A stretch of DNA of 64,000 bases from Farysia itapuensis (lineage: Eukaryota > Basidiomycota > Ustilaginomycetes > Ustilaginales > Ustilaginaceae): contig JALBYC010000004.1 in NCBI GenBank assembly GCA_023212645.1, positions 372,001 to 436,000 on the forward strand, in the 5' to 3' direction. The translations under genes were made by a program, and so were the position numbers. Every line of letters begins with the position of its first letter. The stretch's first letter is position 1. Below the pieces are notes generated by a model. The model was given only the letters and a program-made list of their open reading frames with translations, had not been told where the DNA came from and searched no databases. Positions 20,556 to 30,399 of the stretch are shown here, piece after piece.

Positions 20556-22466
20556 ATGAGCGCACTCATCACACAGTCGCAGCGGAGCGCAAGCTCGCGC
20601 TCTCTACGAAGAGCGATCGAGATGCGTCAGTTCCACATCCTGCTCCAGTCGTCATCCGCTCGCCACCATAGTTCCATTGCCAGCCAGCTGGTCAGGACTT
20701 CATCACCTCAATCACACTTATATCAGCAGAAACGATACTACAGTCGAGACCCACTACAGGCTGAGCATGAAGCAAACACCGTCAGAGGCAACCGTGCAGC
20801 TCGCTTACCACCTAAGTCCGACGGCCAACAGCAACAAAACCAGTCAGATCAAGCATCGTACAAGAAGAAGCTCTCACGGTCTTGGTCAGCGACGCCAATC
20901 AAATGGTACCCCATTCCAATTCTACTAGGTGCGTTGGTACTCGTCGGAGTCCAGGCAAGAAAGAATTACGTTGCCGAACAGGATGGGCGGGGTCGAGGTG
21001 CCAAAATTGTCGACGAAAATGGCCAGGTGGTCAAGATGCAAGGTCCTTGGACCGTCTATGTCATCGGTGCGCTTCCACTTAATGCCATCTCTCGCGCATG
21101 GGGGTGGGCAAACAACATCACCTTACCAGTATGGTTCCGTCCGTTTGGCTTCAAGCTGTATGCGTACATCTTTGGCTGCAATCTGGACGAGATGAAGGAC
21201 CCAGATCTGACTCATTACAAGTCACTCGGCGAATTCTTCTACCGTGAGCTAAAGGAAGGCGCACGAAAGATTGATGACTGCGTGCTCGTCTCACCCGCGG
21301 ATGGCAAAGTGCTGCATTTCGGAGAGATCGCTGGTCGAAGAGTCGAGCAGGTCAAGGGCATCACCTACTCGCTCGATGCACTGCTCGGTGTTACCAGTGC
21401 GCCACAGACTACGGAAAAGGCGGTCTCAGCTCAAGACGAGGAGTCCCACGTCAGGCTCGACGACCGGCAATTCGCTTCGGTCAACGGCATCGACTATACG
21501 CTCGACGAATTGCTGGGAGACGAGAAAAGCAAATCTGCTGTGCCAGATGAAGTCAAGCGTAAGAAAAGCCTCAAGCGTCTCTACAAGCTCTCCTATTGGA
21601 AATCATGGTTCACCAAATCTGGTCCCAAGGCCAACACAACTGGCGTGCCTGCTTCAGCGCACAAACAGCCTCCCACCACCGAGGACGATGCGGACGATGA
21701 CGACGACGACGACGATGACGATCAAGATGTCTCGCTCAAGCTAGACGCGGATGGAAAGAAGCGACCGATGGACGATGCCGGCATATCGGAACCGGACACG
21801 GCCGAAGTGCTCGGCCGCTATGCCAACGTGGCCTACGAGATGGGTGTCGGCGCGTTACCGCCCTTCCTGCAGCCCCACTCACCCGGCACCAAGGGTATTC
21901 GTGAGGGCAACAAGCTCTTCTTCTGCGTCGTATACTTAGCCCCAGGCGATTACCACCGTTTCCACAGCCCAACTAACTGGGTTGCCGAACGACGACGCCA
22001 CTTCCGTGGTGAGCTCTACTCAGTCTCGCCGTATATGGCCAACCGGCTTTCGAATCTGTTTGTGCTCAATGAGCGCGTGGCGTTGCTTGGACGCTGGCGA
22101 CACGGCTTCTTCGGCATGGTTCCAGTAGGAGCAACCAATGTTGGCTCGATCCGAATCAACTTTGACAAAGCGCTGCGCACCAACGTGCGCAAACAACGCT
22201 ACTTGGCGGGCACGTACTCGGAAGCGTCGTACGCGGGTGCAAGCAAGATCCTCGGTGGCCAACCGCTCGCTGCAGGTGATGAAATGGGCGGCTTCCTTCT
22301 CGGTTCCACCATCGTACTCGTCTTTGAAGCGCCGGCCGAGTTCAGATTTGACCTGAAACCTAGCCAGTTGATCAAAGTCGGTCAGCGCATGGGCGAAGTC
22401 AAGCATCCGAAAGAGATCCAGCAGGAAGAAGAGGAGGAACGCAGACGCAACGGTCGACAGGTATAA
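20556..22466 (+). CDS. PSD1: Phosphatidylserine decarboxylase, mitochondrial Psd1
   Basis: Single exon, 636 aa. Converts phosphatidylserine to phosphatidylethanolamine at the mitochondrial inner membrane. The N-terminus is Arg/Ser-rich (presequence), followed by a membrane segment (IPILLGALVLVGVQA). Core motifs: SLGEFFYRELK, LVSPADGKVLHFG, VYLAPGDYHRFHSP and the self-cleavage site LGST, with cleavage expected between Gly583 and Ser584 to form the pyruvoyl group. The two typical fungal segments VKGITYSLDALLG and VNGIDYTLDELLG are present. A long acidic insert with a run of Asp residues (about 374-386) splits the catalytic domain in a region that varies among fungi. Length is greater than the 500-aa yeast enzyme mainly through this insert. 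Confidence 0.93.
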   Translation: MSALITQSQRSASSRSLRRAIEMRQFHILLQSSSARHHSSIASQLVRTSSPQSHLYQQKRYYSRDPLQAEHEANTVRGNRAARLPPKSDGQQQQNQSDQASYKKKLSRSWSATPIKWYPIPILLGALVLVGVQARKNYVAEQDGRGRGAKIVDENGQVVKMQGPWTVYVIGALPLNAISRAWGWANNITLPVWFRPFGFKLYAYIFGCNLDEMKDPDLTHYKSLGEFFYRELKEGARKIDDCVLVSPADGKVLHFGEIAGRRVEQVKGITYSLDALLGVTSAPQTTEKAVSAQDEESHVRLDDRQFASVNGIDYTLDELLGDEKSKSAVPDEVKRKKSLKRLYKLSYWKSWFTKSGPKANTTGVPASAHKQPPTTEDDADDDDDDDDDDQDVSLKLDADGKKRPMDDAGISEPDTAEVLGRYANVAYEMGVGALPPFLQPHSPGTKGIREGNKLFFCVVYLAPGDYHRFHSPTNWVAERRRHFRGELYSVSPYMANRLSNLFVLNERVALLGRWRHGFFGMVPVGATNVGSIRINFDKALRTNVRKQRYLAGTYSEASYAGASKILGGQPLAAGDEMGGFLLGSTIVLVFEAPAEFRFDLKPSQLIKVGQRMGEVKHPKEIQQEEEEERRRNGRQV

Positions 22467-22575
22467 GAACCGCAGTCTACAGCTCATGTCTAATCACTAC
22501 AATTACAAAAGAAGAAACTCTCCAACACGACGAAAGCGATCCACTTGAGCCTGCTGAGCGTAGATGGCGCGGGGG

Positions 22576-23633
22576 CTATACACGTGCGCCAAGGTCTTGC
22601 AACAAGTCATCCATCGTCTGGCGCAATTGGTTCTGAACGTCTGGCGTCGCTTCGAGACCCTTGATTGCCTGTCGATTTGGGCGATGAAACAAAAGTTCAG
22701 TTAGAGTGAGATGTACGGGAAGGGCACACGTATACATACCGAATCGAGAGAGTCCAGCGCTTCTTTGGCTTCGGCCTTGATCGACTCTGTCTGACCGACT
22801 ATCTGCCTCAACTGTCGGTGAAGCGCGTCATTCTCGGCATGAACTTGCTCCAATTCCTGCTTGAGCTGCGCAATTCGGAGCTCTTGCTCCGGGATAGCGC
22901 GGGCAGAGATGGCAGTCTGAATATCCAAGTCCGGCCTCCAAGTATCTTTGAGCTCTTCGCTTCCCGATTTCAGCCCGTCGTGGTATCGCTTGTCTGCCTC
23001 TTGCGTCAGCTCGTGCAGCTCTTGCAGTTTATGATCGAGGTCATTTTCTGTAATGAGTTTTTCGTTCTCGTCCTTGATGGCTTCTTTGAGCTGTTCGACG
23101 AATTGGGTGCGTAGGGCTGTGACGATGTCCTGGTCAATGTGGGGGAGGGATTTGGCAATGTTGGAAGCGGACGCTTTGTAGTCAATCAGGTCGAGGAAGC
23201 GGCCTAGGGCTTCACGCAGACGGTCCATGCGCACATTTGGCGCTTGTTCTGGCGGTTCAGCCTGCGATGTGAGCGGGTTGAACGAGACGCGCGGCTTCTT
23301 CGCCGATGGTGGTGGTGGTGGTGCCGACGCGCTCTCTGCTAGTTCCGCCTGTCCCTGCTCCTGCACTACCGCCTCCGATACTCGGCTCTTTCTCCCCTTG
23401 GATTTCGCTGGACTGGACTTCCTGCTGGACGGCATCTGTTGGGCGGGCTCTGCATCTGCGGGTGACGCACGGTGTGGTGATTGTGATGGCAACGTGGATG
23501 TGGATGCTTCCGGCGTCGGCGCTACGGCAAGCGCGAGAAAAGAGGCTTCCCGTTCTTCATCAGCCCGCTCTTGCTCCAACACGCGTTGCTCATCCGTCGT
23601 CTCGGTTTCTGTAAACTGCTCTTCCGACGACAT
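22576..23633 (-). CDS. NNF1: Nnf1-like kinetochore protein (MIND/Mis12 complex)
   Basis: Two exons, 23633-22740 and 22668-22576, join in phase 0 for 328 aa. Nnf1/PMF1 is a coiled-coil subunit of the Mis12 (MIND) complex that links centromeric chromatin to the Ndc80 complex. Residues 1-130 are Ser/Pro/Lys-rich and likely disordered. From about 135 the order is: RMDRLREALGRFLDLIDY, a helical region, then EKLITENDLDHKLQELHELTQEADKRY, which fits the Nnf1 pattern (E.dl...L..L..eA..R), and a leucine-heptad coiled coil (IAQLKQELEQVHAENDALHRQL). I choose ATG 23633; the frame upstream opens only at a GTG. The family call rests on this pattern; another coiled-coil protein is possible. Confidence 0.6.
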
Positions 23634-23851
23634 CGCTTGGTCCCCCACTTATCGGTCGAGGTATGTGGGCAAGATCGGTGCAAATCGTTCTGAGCGTTCA
23701 CCAAAAAATAACGCGTCGCGCGCCAAAACCAACACTCACTCACGCTCCACTTCACACATAGCTTGCACTAAAAGCCACACTCAGCGACTGCCAACATTGT
23801 GTCGAGTGGTATACATGACTGTATTATACACACTGAGACGAGAGGAAACTG

Positions 23852-26800
23852 CTACCAGGAGCGAGCATGTACGGGACACTCCCGTCCTCGCTTGAACCAA
23901 GAATCAATGCAACCGCGATGGAAGTAGCAAAGACACGGCAGACGTGCAATGACTGTGTTGGCCACAAAATCTTCCATGCAGATGGAGCATTCTTTGCCAA
24001 TGATGGGCGAGGTATCGGGCAATTTGTAGACAAGATAGCGTCCGCCTTGAAGACTGCCTCCGCCACCATTCTCCAGACAGTTGCGAACGTGTGCTTCTTG
24101 AGCTTCACTGCTTCCGATCCCGGCCAGTGCGGTGGAGCAGACGGGACAGTCGGTCAATTCACTAGCGCGACTCGACACGTCACTCGCCGGAGCGACGGAC
24201 AGGTGGCTGTCACCGCTAATCGCGTCGGGATACGACCCAAGTGCGTCTGCTCCTCGAAGACTTTGAAGTTGAGCAGGCAACTGCATTTCGGCATGGCAAT
24301 TGTTGCAGATACGTGTCGGTCCCAGCGACTCGACAGCCGCCATGTTCGGTAGACTAGGGTCGGCTACTAAATCTTGTGCACTGAGCTGCGCCTTTTTGGA
24401 TGAGCATGGATCGCAAAAGATGCATCCACAGCGCCGGCAGTGGTGCTTGCGTAAGAAGAAGGTAAAACGCCGGCCACAACCCAGACACTCGCTGACCTGA
24501 TCGTCCCGCTGCCACTGCGGCTGAAGATGCTGTTCCCGTAGGGCAGGTCCAGTTCGCATGCTCACCTTGTTCGGAGCCTCGTTCGTAGGGACGCGAAAGT
24601 TGCGATTGGCAGCAAGATCGGCACTTCGGGCAGCTAATGATGTTCCTGCCTCAGAAGTAGCAACAGCTCCACGGGAAGCAGTAGCGGAGCTGCTCTGTCG
24701 CTGGGGTAGCGACGGTCGATTTGTCGGGATGGAGCTCGAAGCGATGCGAGTAAAGACCGAAGCTCCATCGTCCTTGTACGAGTTGGGATAGATGAATTCC
24801 TCGTCTTCTTCATCTTCGTCGTCTTCATCATCGAGACCAGCAGCTTCGCGCAGCTGTCCAAGCTGAACGACGTACTCTCTGCGTACGTCTTCGGCGGCTG
24901 CCCGTCTCTCGGCATCCGCGTCTTCGAACCCGGCTCGCAGCTCAGTAATGGCCATGACTAAGCGAGCGATCCTACGAGCCAGCTCTTCTCGCTCTTCTCC
25001 GAGAGCATCGGCAGGCGTCGCGCCCGACGAAGCGCTCGAACCGGCCAAAGCTTTGGCTCTGCTAAGATAGTCGGCATCTGGTCCCAGCTTTGAGCAGTCA
25101 TTTCGCGCAGCCTCCTGAGCCGACATGATAGCCGCTGTGGATAGTTGCTCGGTGGGACTTTTGATAATGATCGTGGCATCTGCATCGCTCTCCTGAGCAG
25201 GCACAACGGCGGATTCACTTGCCTCCAGCTCGTCCTGGAATTCAATGTCAAGTCGTCGACGCATGACTCTGACCCATCGCCTTCTTCGAACCCACCCTGT
25301 GACTGACGCTTCTTGATCGCCATGGGCAGGCACAAGACCAGCGCCTCCAGTAAGGGCGCGTGTGACGAATGAGCTCAGTCCTCGACCCTCAAGAAGCCTC
25401 TCTAGGGGTGGCGGTGGTTGGGACGACCATTTGTCATCGAGAGCGTCGAAAGATTGCGCATATTGCCAGCCTTGAGAAGCATCGACCAAGGGATGCGTAG
25501 TGTCCAGTTGCCATTCGCACAGCCAGAAATGAGAGCATTCCTGAGCGTCATCGGCTTGAGAGCTGCGGGTATGATTGCGAGATCGCAGGACAGACTCGGG
25601 GGTCGGTGTGCTGGCGAGATCCTCTTCGCGAGCGGATGAAGGACCGGCTCGAGGACCGGTTCTTTCTTGTCTAGCCGCAGACGGTCTCTGACGCAGTCGG
25701 AGTCGCAATTTGTACGGCATCGCCCTAGTTGGTAGCTGGACATCTTCTCGACGCATTGAGACATGCTTTGTTTGACTCAAAGCTAGAGGTCCCGGAGGCA
25801 TCGAAATAGGTGATCGACGATCGGGCTTGTCAGCTCGAGCTGCACTGGATGAGCTCCATCGTGGCTTGCCACCATGCATGGCAAGGGTTTGTAAGCGAGT
25901 GTCCAAGCGCTGGTTTTCATGAAGCACCACAGGTACAGTGGAATGTAGAGCCAAAGGTTCATAGGCTTTCTGAAGCGCACCATCCGCCTGGGCACTCGCA
26001 GAGTGCTCTGCGTTGGAGCGATTGCGAGAAGCCCAGCGGTCAGCTTCGTAGCGCTCGAGTATCTCACAGATGTAGACCTCGAACGTGGCTGCAGCAACAT
26101 CAAAGGCGGTTTCGCCAGAGACATTGCGAATGAAGGGGTCTGCCCGGTACTTTGACGTGAGAGCACGCACAACGGGCAGATGACCTTTGCTGGCAGCGTT
26201 CATTAGGGCAGTCCAGCCGCCGCGACCACCCTGAATGTCAACAGCTGCCAGAGCGGTGTCAATGAGAAGACGCGCGATGTCGAGGTATCCGCGGCTGCAA
26301 GCATTGTGAAGTGCAGTCCACCCATCGTTATCTTTAGCGTTGGCATTGGCACCTTGTGTCAGCAGGAATGAGACGACAGAGAGCTTTCCGGCCATGGAAG
26401 CTTTGTGAAGGGCCGTCTCTCCCTCTCGATCCTCTAGATCGACGATAGCGCCCGTCTCACTGACAAGCCATTTGACGATTTCCGTCTTGCCTTCTTTAGC
26501 AGCAAAGTGTAAAGGTACCAGACCGTTGCTAGAGTTTGAATGATTGGCAAGAGCGAACGTCGAAAGCCCGGACTCTTGCAAGTCTGCGAGAGTAGAAGCA
26601 AAGAAGGTCTGAAGATCTTCCAATGGGCCGTGACTGCAGAGTTGCGCAAGCTGTTCCTGGTCAAAATGCGACGAGGCTGCGCCGGAAGGTGGGATGACTG
26701 CTGCTGGTTGAATAGAGGCGAAACTTTGCTGGCGTGAGGGGCTGCCATGGCTTTCGCTGTTGTTATTTGATGCATATACAAACGTTTCTTCTTCTTCTGC

Positions 26801-27178
26801 GTCATCTGCCGTTGCTGCAGAGCCAGCACTTGGCACATTTTGCGCAGAACCGAAGTCATGATCAGTCAAAGGGTCGTGAAATCCATTGCTATACACAGAT
26901 GTGCTCGACTGCGGTACGTCTTGCGACGAGCGGTTGCCAGCAAAGGACACGTTTGTCTCTTCAGCAGGTGACGGCATACCCCAGACTGGTTGAGGTGTAT
27001 CAAACGCAAAGGGGTTGCGAGGTTTAGCGGATTGTTTAGAGCCAAACGATGAACCAGCACGGGACAAGGTGGCAGCAGGAAAGCCACCGTTAGTGTGGGC
27101 ACCTGAGCGCGGTTGGTAGCCGGACCATGGATCGTGAGCCGCGTCTCTGGTGGGAGACGGGCGGTCCGTGTGCGACAT
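23852..27178 (-). CDS. Ankyrin-FYVE-C2HC-RING protein, predicted endosomal E3 ligase
   Basis: Single exon, 1108 aa. Domains in order: a disordered Ser/Asn-rich N-terminus; ankyrin repeats about 170-380 (GLVPLHFAAKEGKTEIVKWL, ETALHKASMAGKLSVVSFLL, GWTALHNACSRGYLDIARLL, GGWTALMNAASKGHLPVV); a long linker with a coiled-coil-like segment near 700; FYVE finger about 889-965 with WQRDD and RKHHCRRCG, which bind PI3P; a C2HC finger C1011-C1014-H1030-C1034; and a C-terminal RING at C1064-H1104 of the ZNRF type (IARLPCLCYFHRGCIDSWF, with Cys at the usual first His). Such a set predicts an E3 ubiquitin ligase on PI3P-marked endosomes or vacuoles, related in plan to yeast Pib1 but with added ankyrin repeats. 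Substrates are unknown. Confidence 0.88.
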   Translation of the reverse strand: MSHTDRPSPTRDAAHDPWSGYQPRSGAHTNGGFPAATLSRAGSSFGSKQSAKPRNPFAFDTPQPVWGMPSPAEETNVSFAGNRSSQDVPQSSTSVYSNGFHDPLTDHDFGSAQNVPSAGSAATADDAEEEETFVYASNNNSESHGSPSRQQSFASIQPAAVIPPSGAASSHFDQEQLAQLCSHGPLEDLQTFFASTLADLQESGLSTFALANHSNSSNGLVPLHFAAKEGKTEIVKWLVSETGAIVDLEDREGETALHKASMAGKLSVVSFLLTQGANANAKDNDGWTALHNACSRGYLDIARLLIDTALAAVDIQGGRGGWTALMNAASKGHLPVVRALTSKYRADPFIRNVSGETAFDVAAATFEVYICEILERYEADRWASRNRSNAEHSASAQADGALQKAYEPLALHSTVPVVLHENQRLDTRLQTLAMHGGKPRWSSSSAARADKPDRRSPISMPPGPLALSQTKHVSMRREDVQLPTRAMPYKLRLRLRQRPSAARQERTGPRAGPSSAREEDLASTPTPESVLRSRNHTRSSQADDAQECSHFWLCEWQLDTTHPLVDASQGWQYAQSFDALDDKWSSQPPPPLERLLEGRGLSSFVTRALTGGAGLVPAHGDQEASVTGWVRRRRWVRVMRRRLDIEFQDELEASESAVVPAQESDADATIIIKSPTEQLSTAAIMSAQEAARNDCSKLGPDADYLSRAKALAGSSASSGATPADALGEEREELARRIARLVMAITELRAGFEDADAERRAAAEDVRREYVVQLGQLREAAGLDDEDDEDEEDEEFIYPNSYKDDGASVFTRIASSSIPTNRPSLPQRQSSSATASRGAVATSEAGTSLAARSADLAANRNFRVPTNEAPNKVSMRTGPALREQHLQPQWQRDDQVSECLGCGRRFTFFLRKHHCRRCGCIFCDPCSSKKAQLSAQDLVADPSLPNMAAVESLGPTRICNNCHAEMQLPAQLQSLRGADALGSYPDAISGDSHLSVAPASDVSSRASELTDCPVCSTALAGIGSSEAQEAHVRNCLENGGGGSLQGGRYLVYKLPDTSPIIGKECSICMEDFVANTVIARLPCLCYFHRGCIDSWFKRGRECPVHARSW

Positions 27179-28050
27179 CCTGAGCTACTGATGAAAGATA
27201 GTCTGCATCTTCATGTGGGTCAAGGTACCGCTAAATGCTCATTCCACTCATGCTTACATCAGCAACACTTGCACACACACGTACACACTGACGCGTGCGT
27301 GTCTGGATTTTCTGTCAAAATTGGGCGCGCCGTGCCGAGTGTTGGTCTCGGCATCTTTCTACCGCGTGGTGAAGTTGGGCTACGGCATGACGATGGCGGC
27401 GTTGAGTTCGCTTGGGGACGAAATCCACTGTACCGGGAACCAGGACGATGAGCCTTCCTGATCGGCAAGAAAGGGGGAAATTGAGGTGTCGGCTTTTGAT
27501 CTGCAGCCGGCAATTCGTGCAGGTATCTGCCAGATTAGGCTCGGCGTATTTCATGTACGAGTTGGCAACTCGTGCTTGGACTGCATCTTGACTGTTGTTT
27601 CTTTTTTTGGCAGGCTTTGATCCTCTCTGTTCCCCCTTTGTTGTTGCTAGTCTCGTACGACGTGTTTGCCGTGCGACCAGATGGCGCAAGACAAACAAGC
27701 TCAGAGTTGCCAATTGCACACGACGTTGTGCCTTTTTTTCGCGCCGAGAATCGAGACAAAAAAGGGAATTTGAGCAGTGTGCTGTCAAACGCGGTTGTGC
27801 CAAATTACGCATACTTCTCCGAAGCCAACCATAGTGCAGTTGTGCCGCAACGCGCTTCTCGGCCTCCTCTCCCCTATACTCGTCCGTGGCCATCCGCTTC
27901 ACCCTCCTTGAATCTCATTTCACACCACACACACACACTCTCTCTCACACACACACTACTCACTGTCGTTTTGATCTCACTCTCCTTTCCGTTTGGGTTT
28001 CCTTTATCACCACGTCGTGTGTCTTGTGTTTCTAACCGCGCAAGGTTAGT
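27179..28050. other. Divergent intergenic region with CA/CT microsatellite
   Basis: 872 bp between outward-facing start codons. A CA/CT-rich simple repeat lies at 27922-27960, and the last 100 bp before 28051 are pyrimidine-rich. Small frames here look non-coding. Confidence 0.5.
27922..27960. repeat. CA/CT dinucleotide microsatellite
   Basis: About 39 bp of alternating CA and CT units, about 90 bp upstream of the start codon at 28051, probably within the promoter or 5' leader. Confidence 0.85.
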
Positions 28051-30168
28051 ATGCAGCAAGGCGCTAGCACAGGTGAAACAGCATCCAGTGTCAACCCAAG
28101 AGACTCACGAGTCGTTAGCATCTACGACAAGTACCTTTACGACCCAAAAGATCTCGAATCCACCGATCCACGTCGTCGGGAGCTAGCACGCAAAGCCAGT
28201 CAACTCAAACTACAAGGTCAACCCGCCAACAACATGGAAGCCAACGGCATCCGCTCTCAGCCCGCGCCGCCACAGCAGCGCAAAAGCATTGCCTTCAGTC
28301 ACGGCACCAAGCCGGTCGACGGCCGCACAGCAGCAGCGGGTATGCGTCCTCAGAACACCACCACCACCAACCGCGACTCGGGCGCCTTTGGCCTTGGACT
28401 CGGTATGCTTGGAGGTGCAGACTCAGACTCGGACTCTGATAGCGACAATGAAACTAGCCGTGCAAAAGTGGCTAGTCCCGGCCTTGATCGCCTTAAAAAG
28501 GCCAACTCGCCTCAACGTCCGGAAAGCTGGTCTGATCGCGCCGCTGCTGTAGGTCAGCGTCCACCGGACCACGCATCACAAAATCCACCATCCCTCAAGC
28601 TCATGGCGCTCAAGTCTGCAAAGCAGGGAGGCGATGTCCCCGTCCCTCAGCCCAGTCAGCAACGTCTTGCTACTACTCAAGCCGATCCTGTTGACCGTAC
28701 TTCACGCCATGGCAGCACCATTGGTTTCGCTCCACCGCTCGACGAAAAGCACATCAGCGCGCGGATTGCCCTCACAAAGCAGCTCGGACTCGTGTCACCA
28801 AGTCCAACACGGGAAGAAAGCGACAACAGCAAGCCGCCGGGCTACTTCGACCATCAAGCTCCGCGCAACAACACCAGTGGACCGACCCCACCGCGACAAA
28901 TTGCCATTCCTCCTCCCATCGACGTGCGACGCGCTCAGACTCAGCAGCCACCCTTCACCCAAAATTCTGTCGATCGACCGTTCCCGTCTCCCATGGGCTC
29001 TGGACGATCCTATGGTTCCAGTCCGAACAGTGCCACACCTCTCAGATCGGCAGGTCTGAGCCCGACAGGCGGGGCTATGATGCCCCCCAACATTCTGCAG
29101 CGAGGTCCCCCCTCGCCTTATGGTCAGAACGGTGAGCCTGGCCCGGTTCCACCGCATCCTGCAGCGCTACGGGCTGGAAACGGAGGGATGCCGCCACCGC
29201 GGGGAGGTATGCCCCCTGCACCTGCTGGACGTGGCCCGCCTGCGCTTGCTGGTCGTGGTCCTCCTGCAGCGCGAGGTGCGCCAGCATCGGCTGGACAGGG
29301 CCCGCCTGTCTTGAATGCGCAAGGACAGCCAAAGAACCCATCCCTCTTCCGACGATCCATGGCATACCTGGGAGGTCAGATGGGATCCGCAGCACAGTCT
29401 AACGGTGGGCCGAGCGCGCGCTCTGGTCCCCAGACTCGAACTGATCAAGCGGGTCAGCGCCGATCGCTCTTCCGACGCAGCATGGCACTGCTGGCTCCGA
29501 ATGGAAGCCAACAACAGGGCAGAAACATTGCACCTCCCCTTCCCGTCTCGCCCTTGCCGCGCGTGCAAGGCTTGCAGGATGACTACGAGAAGCCTGACCA
29601 CCCACGCAAATCGCAGTTCCTCGGAGGCGGCGGGTCCGGCGCCGAGTGGGACTTGCAGGGTGAAGGTGCTAAGTTCTGGCGCCGCTTTAGCGTTGCGCAG
29701 AAAGCAGCTCACACGTCAAAGGTAGAAGATGGAAGTAAGGCATGGCTTGCATCGACCAAGAAGGGAAAGCGCAAGCTGGCAGTCCTGGCCACCATCACAC
29801 TCGTCCTTCTCGTTGGTGTCATTGTTGGTGCGATTGTGTGGCGCGAGATTGTCAGTCCGTCTGGCAAGACCTCGAGTCTGCCCGAGAGCAGTTACAAGGC
29901 CAACCTTGGTGCAATGGACAATCCGTCCGGCGCCACGACTGTCTCGACCAGCCGCCACGCCGTGTCCACCTCGTCAGCTTCCACGTCCAACTCCAGAAGA
30001 TCTGTATCTCGGCGCTCTCCGGCCTCTCCCGCTCAGGGTATTATGGACAGTGTTCACCTCCACAGCAGACTGATCGAGGATGTCAACACCACCGGCAAAC
30101 GCTCCCACAAGCTGCGCAAAAGGCACTTTGGTCAGCCAGCTCCACTATCGCCCCCATCCGCAGACTAA
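28051..30168 (+). CDS. Proline-rich single-pass membrane protein, unknown function
   Basis: Single exon, 705 aa; not recognised as a named family. The first about 40 residues are compact and charged (VVSIYDKYLYDPKDLES). A long Pro/Gly/Ser/Gln-rich region holds an acidic Ser/Asp run and Gly/Pro repeats (AGRGPPALAGRGPP). The motif SLFRRSMA occurs twice, 41 residues apart (in NPSLFRRSMAYL and RRSLFRRSMALL), and a related KFWRRFSVAQKA follows. After a Lys-rich stop-transfer-like stretch comes one membrane helix at about 574-597 (LAVLATITLVLLVGVIVGAIVW). About 110 Ser-rich residues end the protein. The basic side lies N-terminal of the helix, so the long proline-rich part is probably cytosolic. 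The conserved-looking block from KFWRRFS to the helix suggests a real fungal family. Confidence 0.72.
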   Translation: MQQGASTGETASSVNPRDSRVVSIYDKYLYDPKDLESTDPRRRELARKASQLKLQGQPANNMEANGIRSQPAPPQQRKSIAFSHGTKPVDGRTAAAGMRPQNTTTTNRDSGAFGLGLGMLGGADSDSDSDSDNETSRAKVASPGLDRLKKANSPQRPESWSDRAAAVGQRPPDHASQNPPSLKLMALKSAKQGGDVPVPQPSQQRLATTQADPVDRTSRHGSTIGFAPPLDEKHISARIALTKQLGLVSPSPTREESDNSKPPGYFDHQAPRNNTSGPTPPRQIAIPPPIDVRRAQTQQPPFTQNSVDRPFPSPMGSGRSYGSSPNSATPLRSAGLSPTGGAMMPPNILQRGPPSPYGQNGEPGPVPPHPAALRAGNGGMPPPRGGMPPAPAGRGPPALAGRGPPAARGAPASAGQGPPVLNAQGQPKNPSLFRRSMAYLGGQMGSAAQSNGGPSARSGPQTRTDQAGQRRSLFRRSMALLAPNGSQQQGRNIAPPLPVSPLPRVQGLQDDYEKPDHPRKSQFLGGGGSGAEWDLQGEGAKFWRRFSVAQKAAHTSKVEDGSKAWLASTKKGKRKLAVLATITLVLLVGVIVGAIVWREIVSPSGKTSSLPESSYKANLGAMDNPSGATTVSTSRHAVSTSSASTSNSRRSVSRRSPASPAQGIMDSVHLHSRLIEDVNTTGKRSHKLRKRHFGQPAPLSPPSAD

Positions 30169-30399
30169 ACGGCCAACATGGCGTGTGACGACTTTCCTTT
30201 CGGTGCAATCCTTTCTCGGCTTATTGTTAATCTTCGTTTCAATTGCCCTTCTTGTAGACCCAGTCACTCTCATTTTCGCATGCATGTTCTTCGCTTTCAC
30301 TTTTCTCACAAGTCTTACTTGCGCTCGGGATTCTTCCGTACCTTACATTCATTGGAATCGAGTCCATCTGAAAAGCATACGTGGATGTGACTGTGCGAA

